Of a stretch of 64,000 nucleotides of DNA, positions 1-8,802 are shown piece after piece. The position numbers and the translations under genes are program-made. The notes below the pieces were generated by a model, which saw nothing but the letters and a program-made list of their open reading frames with translations, did not search any database and was not told the origin of the DNA. Every line of letters begins with the position of its first letter. The first letter of the stretch is position 1. This DNA is from Streptomyces sp. ERV7 (lineage in GTDB: Bacteria; Actinomycetota; Actinomycetes; Streptomycetales; Streptomycetaceae). The stretch is taken from the NCBI RefSeq assembly GCF_001653515.1, contig NZ_LYOY01000040.1, positions 310,001 to 374,000 on the forward strand, given 5' to 3'.

Positions 1-52
1 CGCGCAGGGGGTCCAGGGCCTCGTCGGACATGTGCATCGGGCGGCGTCTCAT
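1..52 (-). CDS. partial hypothetical protein, N-terminus only
   Basis: An ATG at 52 opens a frame that runs off the left edge after 17 codons (begins MRRRPMHMSDEAL). Its ATG overlaps the TGA of the transposase remnant as ATGA, which would normally suggest coupling. Because the upstream frame is a remnant, the overlap may be chance. Too short to assign a function. Confidence 0.25.
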   Translation of the reverse strand, partial: MRRRPMHMSDEALDPLR

Positions 53-243
53 GCCCCGAGCGTAGGGCGGCGGTCACGGACGGGCGCGGTGAGCGGGTCC
101 GGGTGGGGGAGGTTCATGGGCCGCTTGCGGTGCGGGACGATCAGCCCGGTGTTGATGTAGGCGCCGTCCGCGAGCACGGCGACACCGTCGCGATGCTCGG
201 CCGGACCGGAGTCCCGCCAGGCTTTCGCGTGCGCGGGGACCAC
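49..243 (-). pseudogene. IS5-type transposase remnant
   Basis: The 64-residue frame contains a segment typical of the DDE domain of actinobacterial IS5-family transposases: the block VLADGAYINTGLIVPHRKRP, with the Asp of 'LADGAY' as the probable second catalytic acid. After HRKRP the frame turns into a Pro/Arg-rich tail unlike the usual Glu-containing third motif, and no N-terminal part is present. I read it as a fragment of a decayed insertion sequence. Family assignment rests on motif memory only. No terminal inverted repeats were recognised. Confidence 0.45.
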
Positions 244-501
244 AGGCGGCGACCTGGGGGTTCAGCGGGTTGCGGATTCTCTACCTGCATGTTTTCCCAC
301 CCCTGGTACGCGTGCCGGACCATGGACCGGTCCGGCACGCAACTACCACCTCTGCTCCCGGACCCGTCAAACCGTATGCGTGGGGGGCATCTACTTCCCG
401 TGAGGTTTTCGCGTGGAGGACCTTGACGTACAGGGCGGGCTCTGCGTTTCTGTCCGTGGCCGGACAAGGACTGGGTCGCCCTTGCCGCGTGGGAGGTGCC
501 C

Positions 502-3330
502 GTGCCGGGTGTGAACCTTGATGAAGCGCTGGTCTCCGAGCTCTCCGCCCTGGTTTCCCGTCCTCCGGCGGTGGTGCTGGTCGGCGCGGGTCCGGGGATG
601 GGGAAGTCCTGGCTGGTACGGCGGGTGGTGGCCGCCTCGCAGCGGGCCGGAATGACGGTGTCGGCGGGGTGCCGGGGCCTGCCTGACGGCCAGTACGTCG
701 TGGTGCGTGAGCTCGTCGACGCCCTGGTCGAGGCGGGCTGTGACCGGGAGCGGGCCGGTGGGGCGCTGCGTGCGCTGGAGTCCGCCGAGCGGTCCTGGTC
801 GGGTGAGAACGAGTACCGCGTGTGCAGGGCTGTGAGAGGACTGCTGGTCGGTGCGGTGCGCCGGATACGGTCGGCCGCTGCGCGGCAGGGATGTGAGCCG
901 GCCGTGCTGGTGGTCCTGGAGGACGTGGAGTGCGCTGACGCGCCGTCGCGGCGGGTGATGCGCTACGTGGTGGAGCGGCCGACGGACGGAGTGGCGCTCA
1001 TCCTGACGTACACGCCGGACGGTGGGCCGTCGCCGCTGGGGGCACGGCTGGGGTCGGCGGTCTCGGGGGGTGTGCACGAGTTCCGGCCGGCGCCTTTGCC
1101 CCAGTCCCAGGTGGCGGCGTGGGCGGCCGAGGTCGCGGGGGCGCCGCCGCCCCAGAGGTGGGCCGAGTCCGTGCACCAACTCACCGGAGGTGTCCCCCTG
1201 TTCGTCGGGGAAGTGCTCGCGCGCCTCACCCCCGAGGACGGTGACGTACGGCAGGCGCTGTCCAGGAAAGGGATGCCGGAGGTGATCGCCGCGGCGGCCG
1301 TGGAGCGACTGGCGCGCTTACCGGTGCGGGCCCGCAGGCTGACGGCCGTCGCCGCCCTGATCCGTGGGCCGGTGGCCGTTTCCCTGCTGGCGCAGGTGTG
1401 CGCGCTGCCTGTGGGCGCGGCGGAGGCCGGGCTGTCGCGGGCGGTCGACGCGGGAGTCATGTCACCGGCGGGCGGGGGTTTGTTCACCTTTGCTCCGCCT
1501 GTGCTGGGGCTGGCCGTGGGCGCGGGGCTGCCGGCTGTGGACCGGCGCCGGTGGCACGGTGCGATCGCCCGCGCGCTGGAGTCGCAGGAAAGCGATGCGG
1601 CGCTCCACGAGTTGGTCTTCCACACCCGCGCGGCGGGTGATGTGACAGCCTCCGCCCGCTTCGCCGAACGGGCGGCCGAGCGCGCGGTGCGCGCCGGGGA
1701 CACGGCCGAGGCGATCGAACTCCTGCAAGGGCTGCTCGCCGACCCCGCCCTGCCCCGCCGCAGCCGGGCGGCGCTGGCCGGGCGGCTGGGCCGCCTGGCG
1801 CTGACGAGCCTGGCGTACGTCGAGACGGTGGCGCTGTTGCGCGCCATCCTCACCGACGAGCGGCTGCCCGAAGGCGTCCGCGGTGAACTGCGGCTCCACC
1901 TCGGGCTGTTGCTGAGCAACCAGGCCGGTGACGGGGACACGGGCCGTGTGGAGCTGATCCGGGCGGCCCGCGAGCTGCGTCGGCGCCCTGCCCCGGCGGC
2001 GCGGGCCATGTCGGCGCTTGCCCTGCCGTACTGGGGCAGCTGCGCTCTGCGCGAGCATCTGTGGTGGCTGGAGCAGGCCGAACGTACGGTGCCGGGGCGT
2101 GGTGACCCGGCGTTGCTCACGGCCGTCGTGGTGAACCGCGCCAGCGTCCTGATGGAGATCGGCGATCCCCGCGCGTGGGAAGCCGCCGCCGCTCTGCCCC
2201 GGGACGGCGCCACTCCCAGTGAGCGCCAGCAACTGGTGCGGGGTTATGTGAATCTCGCCGACGCGGCGATCTGCCTGGGACACCACGCGGCGGCCACCGA
2301 CTTCCTCGCCCGGGCCGATGACCTCGCCGGCTGCGCGGGGCCCACCTACGCCCGTCATCTGGCGGCGGCCACCGGGCTGCGCCTGGCATGGGCGACCGGC
2401 CGGTGGGCGGGGCTGGCCGCTGACGCCCACCAGCACCTGGGGGAGGGCGCCCGCTCGCCCTTCGGCGCCGCCGACGCCTTCCTGGTGCTGGCTCAGCTCG
2501 CGCTCACCCAGGGCGAGTGGGACGAGGCGGAGGAATTCCTGCGCGCTCCGGGCCTTCAGCCGGGCAGCGGCTGGACCGGGCCGGAATTCACCGTCGGCGC
2601 GGCCACCCGGATCCGGCTCGCCCTGGTCCGTGGCCAACTGCCGGTCGCCCTGGCCGAGGCCACCAGGGCCACCGCGCTGATACGCGGCAAAGGGGTGTGG
2701 GCGTGGGCCGGTGAACTCGTCGACGCCGCCGTCGAGGCCATGCTGAGAGGCGGGGGGCTCCGGCGCGCGGGGCAGCTGCTCGACGAGTTCGCCCGTGATA
2801 TCGCCACGCGGGACTGCCCCTTCGGCCAGGCGATGCTCGCCCACTGCCGGGGCGCGACGGCCACCGCGGCGGGGCGGCACGACGAGGCCGCGGGATTGCA
2901 CGCCGAAGCCGCGACACGACTGGCCGCGCTGTCGCGACCGTACGAGCAGGCGCGTGCGCTGGAAGCGGCCGCACGATGCCGCCTCGCCGCCCCGGTCGAC
3001 CCCGCCCGTACGACAGCGGCGCGGCAACTCGCCGACGCGGCGCAGCTGTTCACCACGCTGGGCGCGACGTGGGAGGCCGCCCGGTGCACCCGTCTGCTGC
3101 GCGATCACGGCGGGACGCCGAGCGGCCGCCCTGGCCGCCGGGGATACGGAGACCGGCTTTCGCCCCGGGAGCGCGAGGTGTGCCGACTGATCGCCCTGGG
3201 GCGCACCAATCGGCAGATCGCCGACCTGCTGTTCCTGTCACCGCGTACGGTCGAACGGCATGTCGCGGGCGTCATGCGCAAACTCGGCTGCACCGCACGC
3301 GACCAGGTTCGCCTGCCCGCCGTGGACTGA
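502..3330 (+). CDS. LuxR-family (LAL) ATP-binding transcriptional regulator
   Basis: A large ATP-binding LuxR regulator of 942 residues. A Walker A motif GAGPGMGKS lies at residues 28-36 and a hydrophobic Walker B-like strand ending LEDVECAD near residue 140. A long helical, TPR-like middle follows, with a C-terminal LuxR helix-turn-helix at about 886-935 (LSPREREV, then NRQIADLLFLSPRTVERHV). LAL proteins are usually pathway activators of secondary metabolism or sugar use. I chose GTG 502 because GGGAGG sits 5 bases upstream (491-496); an in-frame GTG at 496 would overlap that ribosome site. The next gene downstream encodes a secreted subtilase, a plausible but unproven target. Confidence 0.85.
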   Translation: MPGVNLDEALVSELSALVSRPPAVVLVGAGPGMGKSWLVRRVVAASQRAGMTVSAGCRGLPDGQYVVVRELVDALVEAGCDRERAGGALRALESAERSWSGENEYRVCRAVRGLLVGAVRRIRSAAARQGCEPAVLVVLEDVECADAPSRRVMRYVVERPTDGVALILTYTPDGGPSPLGARLGSAVSGGVHEFRPAPLPQSQVAAWAAEVAGAPPPQRWAESVHQLTGGVPLFVGEVLARLTPEDGDVRQALSRKGMPEVIAAAAVERLARLPVRARRLTAVAALIRGPVAVSLLAQVCALPVGAAEAGLSRAVDAGVMSPAGGGLFTFAPPVLGLAVGAGLPAVDRRRWHGAIARALESQESDAALHELVFHTRAAGDVTASARFAERAAERAVRAGDTAEAIELLQGLLADPALPRRSRAALAGRLGRLALTSLAYVETVALLRAILTDERLPEGVRGELRLHLGLLLSNQAGDGDTGRVELIRAARELRRRPAPAARAMSALALPYWGSCALREHLWWLEQAERTVPGRGDPALLTAVVVNRASVLMEIGDPRAWEAAAALPRDGATPSERQQLVRGYVNLADAAICLGHHAAATDFLARADDLAGCAGPTYARHLAAATGLRLAWATGRWAGLAADAHQHLGEGARSPFGAADAFLVLAQLALTQGEWDEAEEFLRAPGLQPGSGWTGPEFTVGAATRIRLALVRGQLPVALAEATRATALIRGKGVWAWAGELVDAAVEAMLRGGGLRRAGQLLDEFARDIATRDCPFGQAMLAHCRGATATAAGRHDEAAGLHAEAATRLAALSRPYEQARALEAAARCRLAAPVDPARTTAARQLADAAQLFTTLGATWEAARCTRLLRDHGGTPSGRPGRRGYGDRLSPREREVCRLIALGRTNRQIADLLFLSPRTVERHVAGVMRKLGCTARDQVRLPAVD

Positions 3331-3565
3331 CCTGCCGCAAAGGAACCGGTACGGCTGCCCGCAGTGGACCGCCCCGCCGTTCGCCTGCCTGCGACGAGCA
3401 GGCCCACCCGGGGTCCTGCGCGGCGCGACGGCATTGATTGGGTACCCGCACCCAGCATTCCCGGCATTGTTCCCCGCACCGATCCGCCCGCACGGTGAGG
3501 GCCGCAAGCGGAACGCAACAGCCCGCTGCGAACCCCGCGCTCTTCCCCGTTCAAGGAGGACCCCC

Positions 3566-5371
3566 GTGCGCATCCCCCGAACAGTGCTGGCCGGACTGGG
3601 CCTACTGGCGCTCATGGTCGGCAACCCGATCACGGGCGCCGCGGCCGCGGCGCCGTCGCCGGCCGTCACCGCGAGCCGGTCGTCGTACGTCGTCGTGCTG
3701 CGCGACAACGCCGCAGCCGCCGATCCCGCCGCCCTCGCCTCCCGCTTCGTACGCGATCACGGCGGCACGGTCGGCCACGTCTACCGCCACGCGCTGCGCG
3801 GCTTCTCGGCCGTGCTGACCCCCTCCGGCGCCGCGGCGCTGCGCCATGACCCGCAGGTTCGCTCCGTGGAGCCGGACCACACGGTCCGCATCACGGACCA
3901 GACGGTGCCCACCGGAATCCAGCGCAGCTACGCGGCCGCCAACCCCAACCTGAGGATCAACGGCAAGGACGACTACAGCGTCGACGCGGACATCGCCGTC
4001 ATCGACACCGGAGTCGACGCCCAGCACCCGGACCTCAACGTCGTCTCCCGTACCAACTGCCTCAACAGCACGACCTGCACGGACAACAGCGGCACCGACG
4101 ACCACGGCCACGGCAGCCATGTCGCCGGAATAGCCGCGGCCCGCGACAACGGCACCGGCGTCGTCGGGATGGCGCCCGGCGCGCGTATCTGGTCGGTGAA
4201 GGTCCTCGACTCCAGCGGCAGCGGACAGCTCTCCGGTGTGACCGCCGGTGTGGACTGGGTGGCTGCCCACGCCGACGAGATCGAGGTGGCCAACATGAGC
4301 CTGGGCTGCGAGAACTGCAACAACGACGCCCTGAGCCAGGCCATCTCCAGCGCGGTGGGCAAGGGCGTGGTCTTCAGCGTCGCGGCAGGCAACAACCACA
4401 AGGACGCGAAGACGTTCTTCCCCGCCAACCACCCCGACGTCATCACCGTCTCGGCACTGGCCGACTTCAACGGCGCCCCCGGCGGCGGAGCCTCCTCCAC
4501 CTGCCGCAGCGACCAGGACGACACGCTCGCCGACTTCAGCAACTTCGGGCCCACGGTGGAGATCGCCGCGCCCGGCACCTGTATCTACTCCACCTCCAAG
4601 GACGGCGGATACGCCACTCTCAGCGGAACGTCCATGGCCGCCCCGCACATCGCCGGAGCCGCCGCCCTGCTGACCGCCAACGGCAACCGGGCCACCAACC
4701 GCGACGGGGCGCTCGGTGTCCGCCAGCGTCTCATCGACACGGCGAACACCAACTGGCGCGACGACTCGGGCGACAACGTCACCGAGCCGCTTCTCGATGT
4801 CAGCTCCACCGCGGACTACCCGGCCGGCGCCCCTGACCCGGGCAGGCCCACCGCGTCGTTCACGGCTACCTGCTCCACCAGTGACACAGCCTGCTCCTTC
4901 GACGCCGGTGCTTCCCGGGACGCCGACGGGACCATCACCTCGTACGCCTGGGAGTTCGGCGACGGTGCCACCGGCACCGGCAAGGCCACTTCCCACACCT
5001 ACGCCCGCCCCGGCTACTACAGCGTCCGCCTCACCGTCACCGACGACGACGGCAAGACCAACACCACCCGCCGCCTGGCCAAGGCCGGTGACCTGCCGCC
5101 CACCGCCTCCTTCACCAGCCGCTGCCAGCGAGGCACTTGTACCTTCGACGCCAGCGCCTCCTCCGACGCCGAGGGGCCCGTCAGCTCGTACGCGTGGGCA
5201 TTCGGTGACGGCACCGGCGCCACCGGCAAGACCGCCTCGCACACCTATCCGAACGTCACCCAGCAGTACACCGTCACCCTCACCGTGACGGACGCCAAGA
5301 ACCAGGCCGGCACCAGCACCCGTGCCGTGCGCTGCACCAAGCACATCGAGCAGCCGCTCTGCTTCGTCTGA
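3566..5371 (+). CDS. secreted subtilisin-like S8 protease with two PKD domains
   Basis: 601 residues. A signal peptide occupies residues 1-29 (positively charged start, hydrophobic core, Ala-rich cleavage region), followed by an inhibitor I9 propeptide at about 40-108 (SYVVVLRD to VEPDHTV). The S8 catalytic domain has D147 (DTGVD), H182 (HGSHVAG), oxyanion N276 (AAGN) and S356 (GTSMAAPH). Two PKD domains follow the protease domain, at about 435-515 and 518-590, both with the WxFGDG-type core. PKD domains commonly hold exoproteases on insoluble substrates. Start GTG 3566 is set by AAGGAGGA at 3553-3560; a longer open frame upstream lacks a ribosome site. Four cysteines cluster in the 165-250 region and further pairs lie in the PKDs, consistent with export. 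Confidence 0.93.
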   Translation: MRIPRTVLAGLGLLALMVGNPITGAAAAAPSPAVTASRSSYVVVLRDNAAAADPAALASRFVRDHGGTVGHVYRHALRGFSAVLTPSGAAALRHDPQVRSVEPDHTVRITDQTVPTGIQRSYAAANPNLRINGKDDYSVDADIAVIDTGVDAQHPDLNVVSRTNCLNSTTCTDNSGTDDHGHGSHVAGIAAARDNGTGVVGMAPGARIWSVKVLDSSGSGQLSGVTAGVDWVAAHADEIEVANMSLGCENCNNDALSQAISSAVGKGVVFSVAAGNNHKDAKTFFPANHPDVITVSALADFNGAPGGGASSTCRSDQDDTLADFSNFGPTVEIAAPGTCIYSTSKDGGYATLSGTSMAAPHIAGAAALLTANGNRATNRDGALGVRQRLIDTANTNWRDDSGDNVTEPLLDVSSTADYPAGAPDPGRPTASFTATCSTSDTACSFDAGASRDADGTITSYAWEFGDGATGTGKATSHTYARPGYYSVRLTVTDDDGKTNTTRRLAKAGDLPPTASFTSRCQRGTCTFDASASSDAEGPVSSYAWAFGDGTGATGKTASHTYPNVTQQYTVTLTVTDAKNQAGTSTRAVRCTKHIEQPLCFV

Positions 5372-5653
5372 TCACCCGCCCGGGGTGCGGCCGGTCTTCA
5401 CCGGCCGCACCCCGGTATGCGGCATATTGCAGGATGACCCGGTCGGCCGGGACCTCGACGGGGTACCGGCGATCGTGAGCGAGGGGAGTACGCGTGGCCG
5501 GGAGACGCGGGCGAAGACCCGGCCCCCGCACTCCGGACACGTCAGCACGACGTGCCGGACCCGGTGAATCCCCTCCCAGGACCGCCCACAGCCCAAGTCG
5601 TTCACCGAAGCATCCAGCCGCCCCCACGTGGGGTGGAAGGCTGTGTACCCCAT
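5372..5653 (-). pseudogene. N-terminal remnant of a CoiA-like (competence-protein family) gene
   Basis: From ATG 5653 the first ~52 residues read like the N-terminus of actinobacterial CoiA-like proteins: an 'F/LHPxxGRLDA' start, 'DLGCGxxW', 'VHRVR', then a zinc-ribbon-like CPECGG and 'RVSRPRV'. The expected following 'RFFAH' block is missing and the frame becomes unrelated, running into the terminator. Full-length relatives are several hundred residues, so this is a 5' fragment. The family call is from memory of the N-terminal pattern. Confidence 0.45.
5380..5415 (+). terminator. strong hairpin terminator after the S8 protease gene
   Basis: A perfect 16-bp stem (5380-5395 with 5400-5415) and a CTTC loop begin 9 bases after the protease stop codon. 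There is no T-tract, as is common in Streptomyces. Confidence 0.8.
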
Positions 5654-5768
5654 GCCGCCCCCTCACTGTCCACTCAGAGTCAGCCTCTCCACCGAGCTTC
5701 ATTCCCAAGTTGACCAGGTTGGGACACGCGCCGAGAGGGAGGTCTGGCATAGCGTCTGGGGGCAGCGA

Positions 5769-6230
5769 CTACTCCAGCCAAGCACCATCACGCATGATGA
5801 CCCTGCCGGTCAGCTCCGGCTCTCCATGCCAAGCGCGTACCATCTTCGGCGCTACGCGTAGATAAACAAAGGGACCGTCCTCCGTGCGCGGGTCCCAGCC
5901 GAACTTGCCGGCGAATGCGTCCGCTGCGTCCGTCGGCACGTCCTGGTCCGTGAAGCATTGCGCTGCCCCTTGAAGCATCACGACATCGAAGGTGTCCGGT
6001 AGTGACAGGCGCACCCGCGGGTCCTTGCGCACGTTCCGCACCGTCGCGGACGTCGCGCTCGTGCACACCCATACCGCTTGCCCGTCCCATGCGAACCACA
6101 AAGGGACCTGGTGAGGTCCATGATCGGGATGAGCTGTCGCTACCCAGACGTCCCGCTCCGTGGCCAGGCGGTTCAACGTCTCGCGCCTGCGTTCGGCCAC
6201 CGCGCGACGAACGATTCTCGTGTTCTGCAT
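5769..6230 (-). CDS. PNPOx-fold, probably F420- or flavin-dependent oxidoreductase family protein
   Basis: 153 residues with the split beta-barrel pattern of pyridoxamine-5'-phosphate-oxidase-like proteins: 'DVWVATAHPDHGPHQVPLWF' (strand-turn-strand), 'VWVCTSATSATVRNVRKDPRVRL' in two pieces around the cofactor phosphate site, and a C-terminal 'WGxPEL'-like segment. The family in actinobacteria binds F420 or FMN and reduces small molecules; the substrate cannot be told. It stands alone on the minus strand with about 280 bases between its start and the next minus-strand gene upstream. Start ATG 6230 is the first Met of the conserved domain. Confidence 0.75.
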   Translation of the reverse strand: MQNTRIVRRAVAERRRETLNRLATERDVWVATAHPDHGPHQVPLWFAWDGQAVWVCTSATSATVRNVRKDPRVRLSLPDTFDVVMLQGAAQCFTDQDVPTDAADAFAGKFGWDPRTEDGPFVYLRVAPKMVRAWHGEPELTGRVIMRDGAWLE

Positions 6231-6343
6231 AGTCGTCGACGCTAGTCAGCAAGATCGGAAAGCACATGGGGCCGTGGCCCTACGTCCATTGACCGACATC
6301 CACGTTTGACGTGGAGGGGAACGAAGGGGGGAGCAAGTCTGAC

Positions 6344-6511
6344 TCAGGCCCTATTGCGTCCGGGTGGCCCCGCAAACGGGATGAAGTACTGGTGGCCGCA
6401 GGTGAGTTCGCCGCTGAGCTTCTCGTGGATCTGGGAGCTGGGCTGGTTGAGGCCGATGATCTTGCAGGGGCGGTGACGGTGGTGACGGAGCCTGGCCAGG
6501 TCGGCGTCGGG
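6344..6511 (-). other. in-frame open stretch directly after the sigma factor stop codon
   Basis: After the TAG of the ECF sigma gene (6512-6514) the same frame continues for 55 sense codons to a TGA at 6344-6346. Residues include PDADLARLRHH and SSQIHEKLSGELTCGHQYF, a composition closer to real protein than to a shadow frame. It may be the 3' end of an older longer gene, a captured fragment, or chance. No start codon with a ribosome site was found. Confidence 0.25.
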
Positions 6512-7465
6512 CTACCACTGGGTGACTAGGGGCGTGTCCGGTTCGTGCTGTCTCCAGGTTTCGGTGAGGCGGGCGAGGCGGGTGGGGGCGGCGATGCCGC
6601 GCACGGTGGCGATTTTGCCGCCTGTGATGTCGAACGTCACGGAGCCGACGACCTGGTCGCCGACCACGAAGAGGACGGCGGGGGCGCCGTTGACGAGCGC
6701 GTAGTGGATGGCGGGCGTGCCGCCGGCCAGTCGTCGTTTGGCGGGGGTGGGTTTGAAGCCGGCCCGCACGACGGCGGCGATGCGCTGCGCGGTGTCGAAC
6801 CGCAGCAGCTTCTCGGCCAGGCCGGCGCCGTCGGAGATCGCGGTCGCGTCGTCGGTGAGCAGTGCCACCAGCCGTTCGGTGCGGCCCGAGACCGCGGCGG
6901 CGAGGAATTCCTCGACGATTCTGCGGGCGGCTGCCGGATCGACTTCGCTGCCGCCGCGGCGCGCGGCGGTGATGCGGCACCGGGCCCGGTGGAGGTGCTG
7001 CTGGCTCGCGGACTCGGTGATGTCGAGGATCTCGGCGGTCTCGGCGTGACTGTAGGAGAACGCTTCGCGCAGGACGTAGACGGCACGTTCGAGGGGGGAG
7101 AGGCGTTCCATGAGAGTCAGCAAGGCCAGGGAGACCGATTCGCGCTGTTCGAAGGTGGCGGCCGGGCCGAGCATCGGGTCGCCGTCGAGGAGCGGTTCGG
7201 GAAGCCAGGCTCCGGCGGTGCGTTCGCGGCGGGCCTGTGCCGAGCGGAGCCGGTCCAGGCACAGGTTGGTGACGACCTTGGTCAGCCACGCTTCCGGCAC
7301 CTTGATCCGCTGCCGGTCCGCGGCCTGCCAGTGCAAGAACGCGTCCTGCACCGCGTCTTCGGCATCGGCGGCGGAGCCCAGCAGGCGGTAGGCCAGCGAG
7401 GCCAGCCGGTGACGGCTGGCCTCGAAGCGACTGGTGTCGAAGCGGTCGACGGCGATGCTGTCCAT
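6512..7465 (-). CDS. ECF41/SigJ-like RNA polymerase sigma factor with SnoaL-like C-terminal domain
   Basis: 317 residues. Sigma region 2 is at 11-80 (AYRLLGSAADAEDAVQDAF) and region 4 at about 110-170 (LSPLERAVYVLREAFSY, SASQQHLHRAR). They are joined by a linker carrying WLPEP (87-91), the hallmark of ECF41 proteins. A C-terminal SnoaL/NTF2-like domain at about 178-317 contains 'DGAG', resembling the conserved Asp-Gly motif. In ECF41 families this extension replaces an anti-sigma factor and senses an unknown signal, and the target is usually an adjacent oxidoreductase-type gene. Here the FAD oxidoreductase lies just upstream on the same strand, 29 bases away. ATG 7465 was chosen over an upstream Met because homology begins there. 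Confidence 0.85.
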   Translation of the reverse strand: MDSIAVDRFDTSRFEASRHRLASLAYRLLGSAADAEDAVQDAFLHWQAADRQRIKVPEAWLTKVVTNLCLDRLRSAQARRERTAGAWLPEPLLDGDPMLGPAATFEQRESVSLALLTLMERLSPLERAVYVLREAFSYSHAETAEILDITESASQQHLHRARCRITAARRGGSEVDPAAARRIVEEFLAAAVSGRTERLVALLTDDATAISDGAGLAEKLLRFDTAQRIAAVVRAGFKPTPAKRRLAGGTPAIHYALVNGAPAVLFVVGDQVVGSVTFDITGGKIATVRGIAAPTRLARLTETWRQHEPDTPLVTQW

Positions 7466-7494
7466 ATGGGCAACCCTAGGCGGACCTTGATCGA

Positions 7495-8712
7495 CTACGC
7501 GACGGCCTTGTCGGCGGACGCATCCGGCACGGCGGGCATGGCGGCCACGGTGGTCAGGTGGTGCTTGCGCTTGGGCAGGCCGAAGGTCGGGTTCGAGTTG
7601 GCCCACAGCGACATCTTGAGGATGCCCGCCTTGATCCGCGCCGCCTTCCGGCCGCCCATGTACTTCGGCTTTGCCCGGCCTTCGTCGTCGACCATCTGCA
7701 GGATCCCGTCCCGCCGCCCGAGGCTGATGTGGTTGCCCGGGTACTCCAGCTTGGTGTTCGGGATCTTGCGGCCGGTCAGGTGTCCCACGATCGCGGCCGT
7801 GGCCCGCATGCCGGTGTATCCGGCCGAAGCGCAGGACATCGGCAGCGGGCGGCCGTTGTCGCCGATGGCGTAGGCGCTGTCGCCGACGGCGTAGACATTC
7901 GGATACGAGACCGACCGCATGGTGCGATCGACGACGATCCGACCGTTCTCAGTGACCTCAAGACCGCCGACGGCGGCGATGGGGCTGACCGCGAACCCGG
8001 CCGTCCACACCGTCGCGTCGGACGCCAGGGCGGTGCCGTCGGCGCACAGCACCCGCACCGCTTCGACGGCTTCGACGACGGTGTGCTCCAGGACAGTGAC
8101 GCCCAGCCGGTCGCAGACCTGGCGCAGGTGGCCGCGGGCACCGGCGGAAAGCCGCGCGCCCAACTCGCCGCGGGCGACCAGCGTCACCGACAGCCCGGGC
8201 CGGGATTCGGCGATCTCGGTGGCGGTCTCGATACCGGTCAACCCGTCGCCGACGACCAGCACCCTCCCGCCTCCCTCCCGCCGGCTCAGGCTGTCCAGGC
8301 GCTCGCGCAGGCGCAGCGCCGCAGGCCGGGCGGCGATATCGAAGGCGTACTCGGCCACGCCGGGGACGCCGCCGTCGGCGCCATGGCTGCCGAGCGCGTA
8401 CAACAGCGTGTCGTAGCCGACCTCGCCGCCGCCCTCAGCGTCGGCCACAGCGACGACCTGGCGCTCGGGGTCGACCGCGGTGATGCGGGCCAGGCGCAGC
8501 CTTATCCCCGTGCCCGCGAAGACCTCGGTGAGCTGTGGAGCCTCGATCGTCTGACCGGCCGCGAGCTGGTGCAGCCGCAGCCGCTGGACGAAGTCGGGCT
8601 CGGCGTTGACCACGGTGATCTCGGTGTCCGCAGCGGACAGCCGACGGGCCAGGGTCCCAGCTGCGTAGGACCCGGCATAACCGGCGCCGAGAATGACGAT
8701 GCGGTGCTTCAT
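7495..8712 (-). CDS. FAD-dependent pyridine-nucleotide oxidoreductase (NDH-2-like)
   Basis: 405 residues. The N-terminal FAD-binding Rossmann motif GAGYAG is at 9-14, the NAD(P)-binding motif GDGLTG at 155-160, and the C-terminal FAD contact VYAVGDSA near residue 290. No redox-active CxxC is present, so it fits the type II NADH:quinone dehydrogenase-like/AIF-like group better than disulfide reductases. No obvious membrane anchor is seen beyond the C-terminal amphipathic region. ATG 8712 is preceded by AGGAGC. It is followed after 29 bases by the ECF41-like sigma gene, the arrangement expected for a sigma factor and its regulated oxidoreductase. Confidence 0.85.
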   Translation of the reverse strand: MKHRIVILGAGYAGSYAAGTLARRLSAADTEITVVNAEPDFVQRLRLHQLAAGQTIEAPQLTEVFAGTGIRLRLARITAVDPERQVVAVADAEGGGEVGYDTLLYALGSHGADGGVPGVAEYAFDIAARPAALRLRERLDSLSRREGGGRVLVVGDGLTGIETATEIAESRPGLSVTLVARGELGARLSAGARGHLRQVCDRLGVTVLEHTVVEAVEAVRVLCADGTALASDATVWTAGFAVSPIAAVGGLEVTENGRIVVDRTMRSVSYPNVYAVGDSAYAIGDNGRPLPMSCASAGYTGMRATAAIVGHLTGRKIPNTKLEYPGNHISLGRRDGILQMVDDEGRAKPKYMGGRKAARIKAGILKMSLWANSNPTFGLPKRKHHLTTVAAMPAVPDASADKAVA

Positions 8713-8749
8713 GAGCTGCTCCTGTCGGTTCGCTTGCTCTCGGGGAGTT

Positions 8750-8777
8750 GAGCGAGACAGCGCCCCGATTCCTGACA
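8750..8777 (-). promoter_or_regulatory. possible ECF-type promoter for the oxidoreductase-sigma pair
   Basis: On the minus strand TGTCA (8777-8773) is followed about 14 bases later by GTCTC (8758-8754), roughly resembling the TGTCA...CGTC pattern reported for ECF41/SigJ promoters. It lies 40-65 bases before the ATG at 8712. Spacing and the -10 are imperfect. Confidence 0.25.
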
Positions 8778-8786
8778 GGACCCGCA

Positions 8787-8802
8787 TGTGATGTGGATCA
8801 CG
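8787..8802. promoter_or_regulatory. CRP/FNR-type palindrome
   Basis: The sequence GTGAT-GTGG-ATCAC is a perfect 5-bp inverted repeat with a 4-base spacer (core 8788-8801). It also reads as TGTGA-N6-TCACG. It sits just upstream of the proposed oxidoreductase promoter, a position suited to a CRP/FNR superfamily regulator. Confidence 0.4.
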
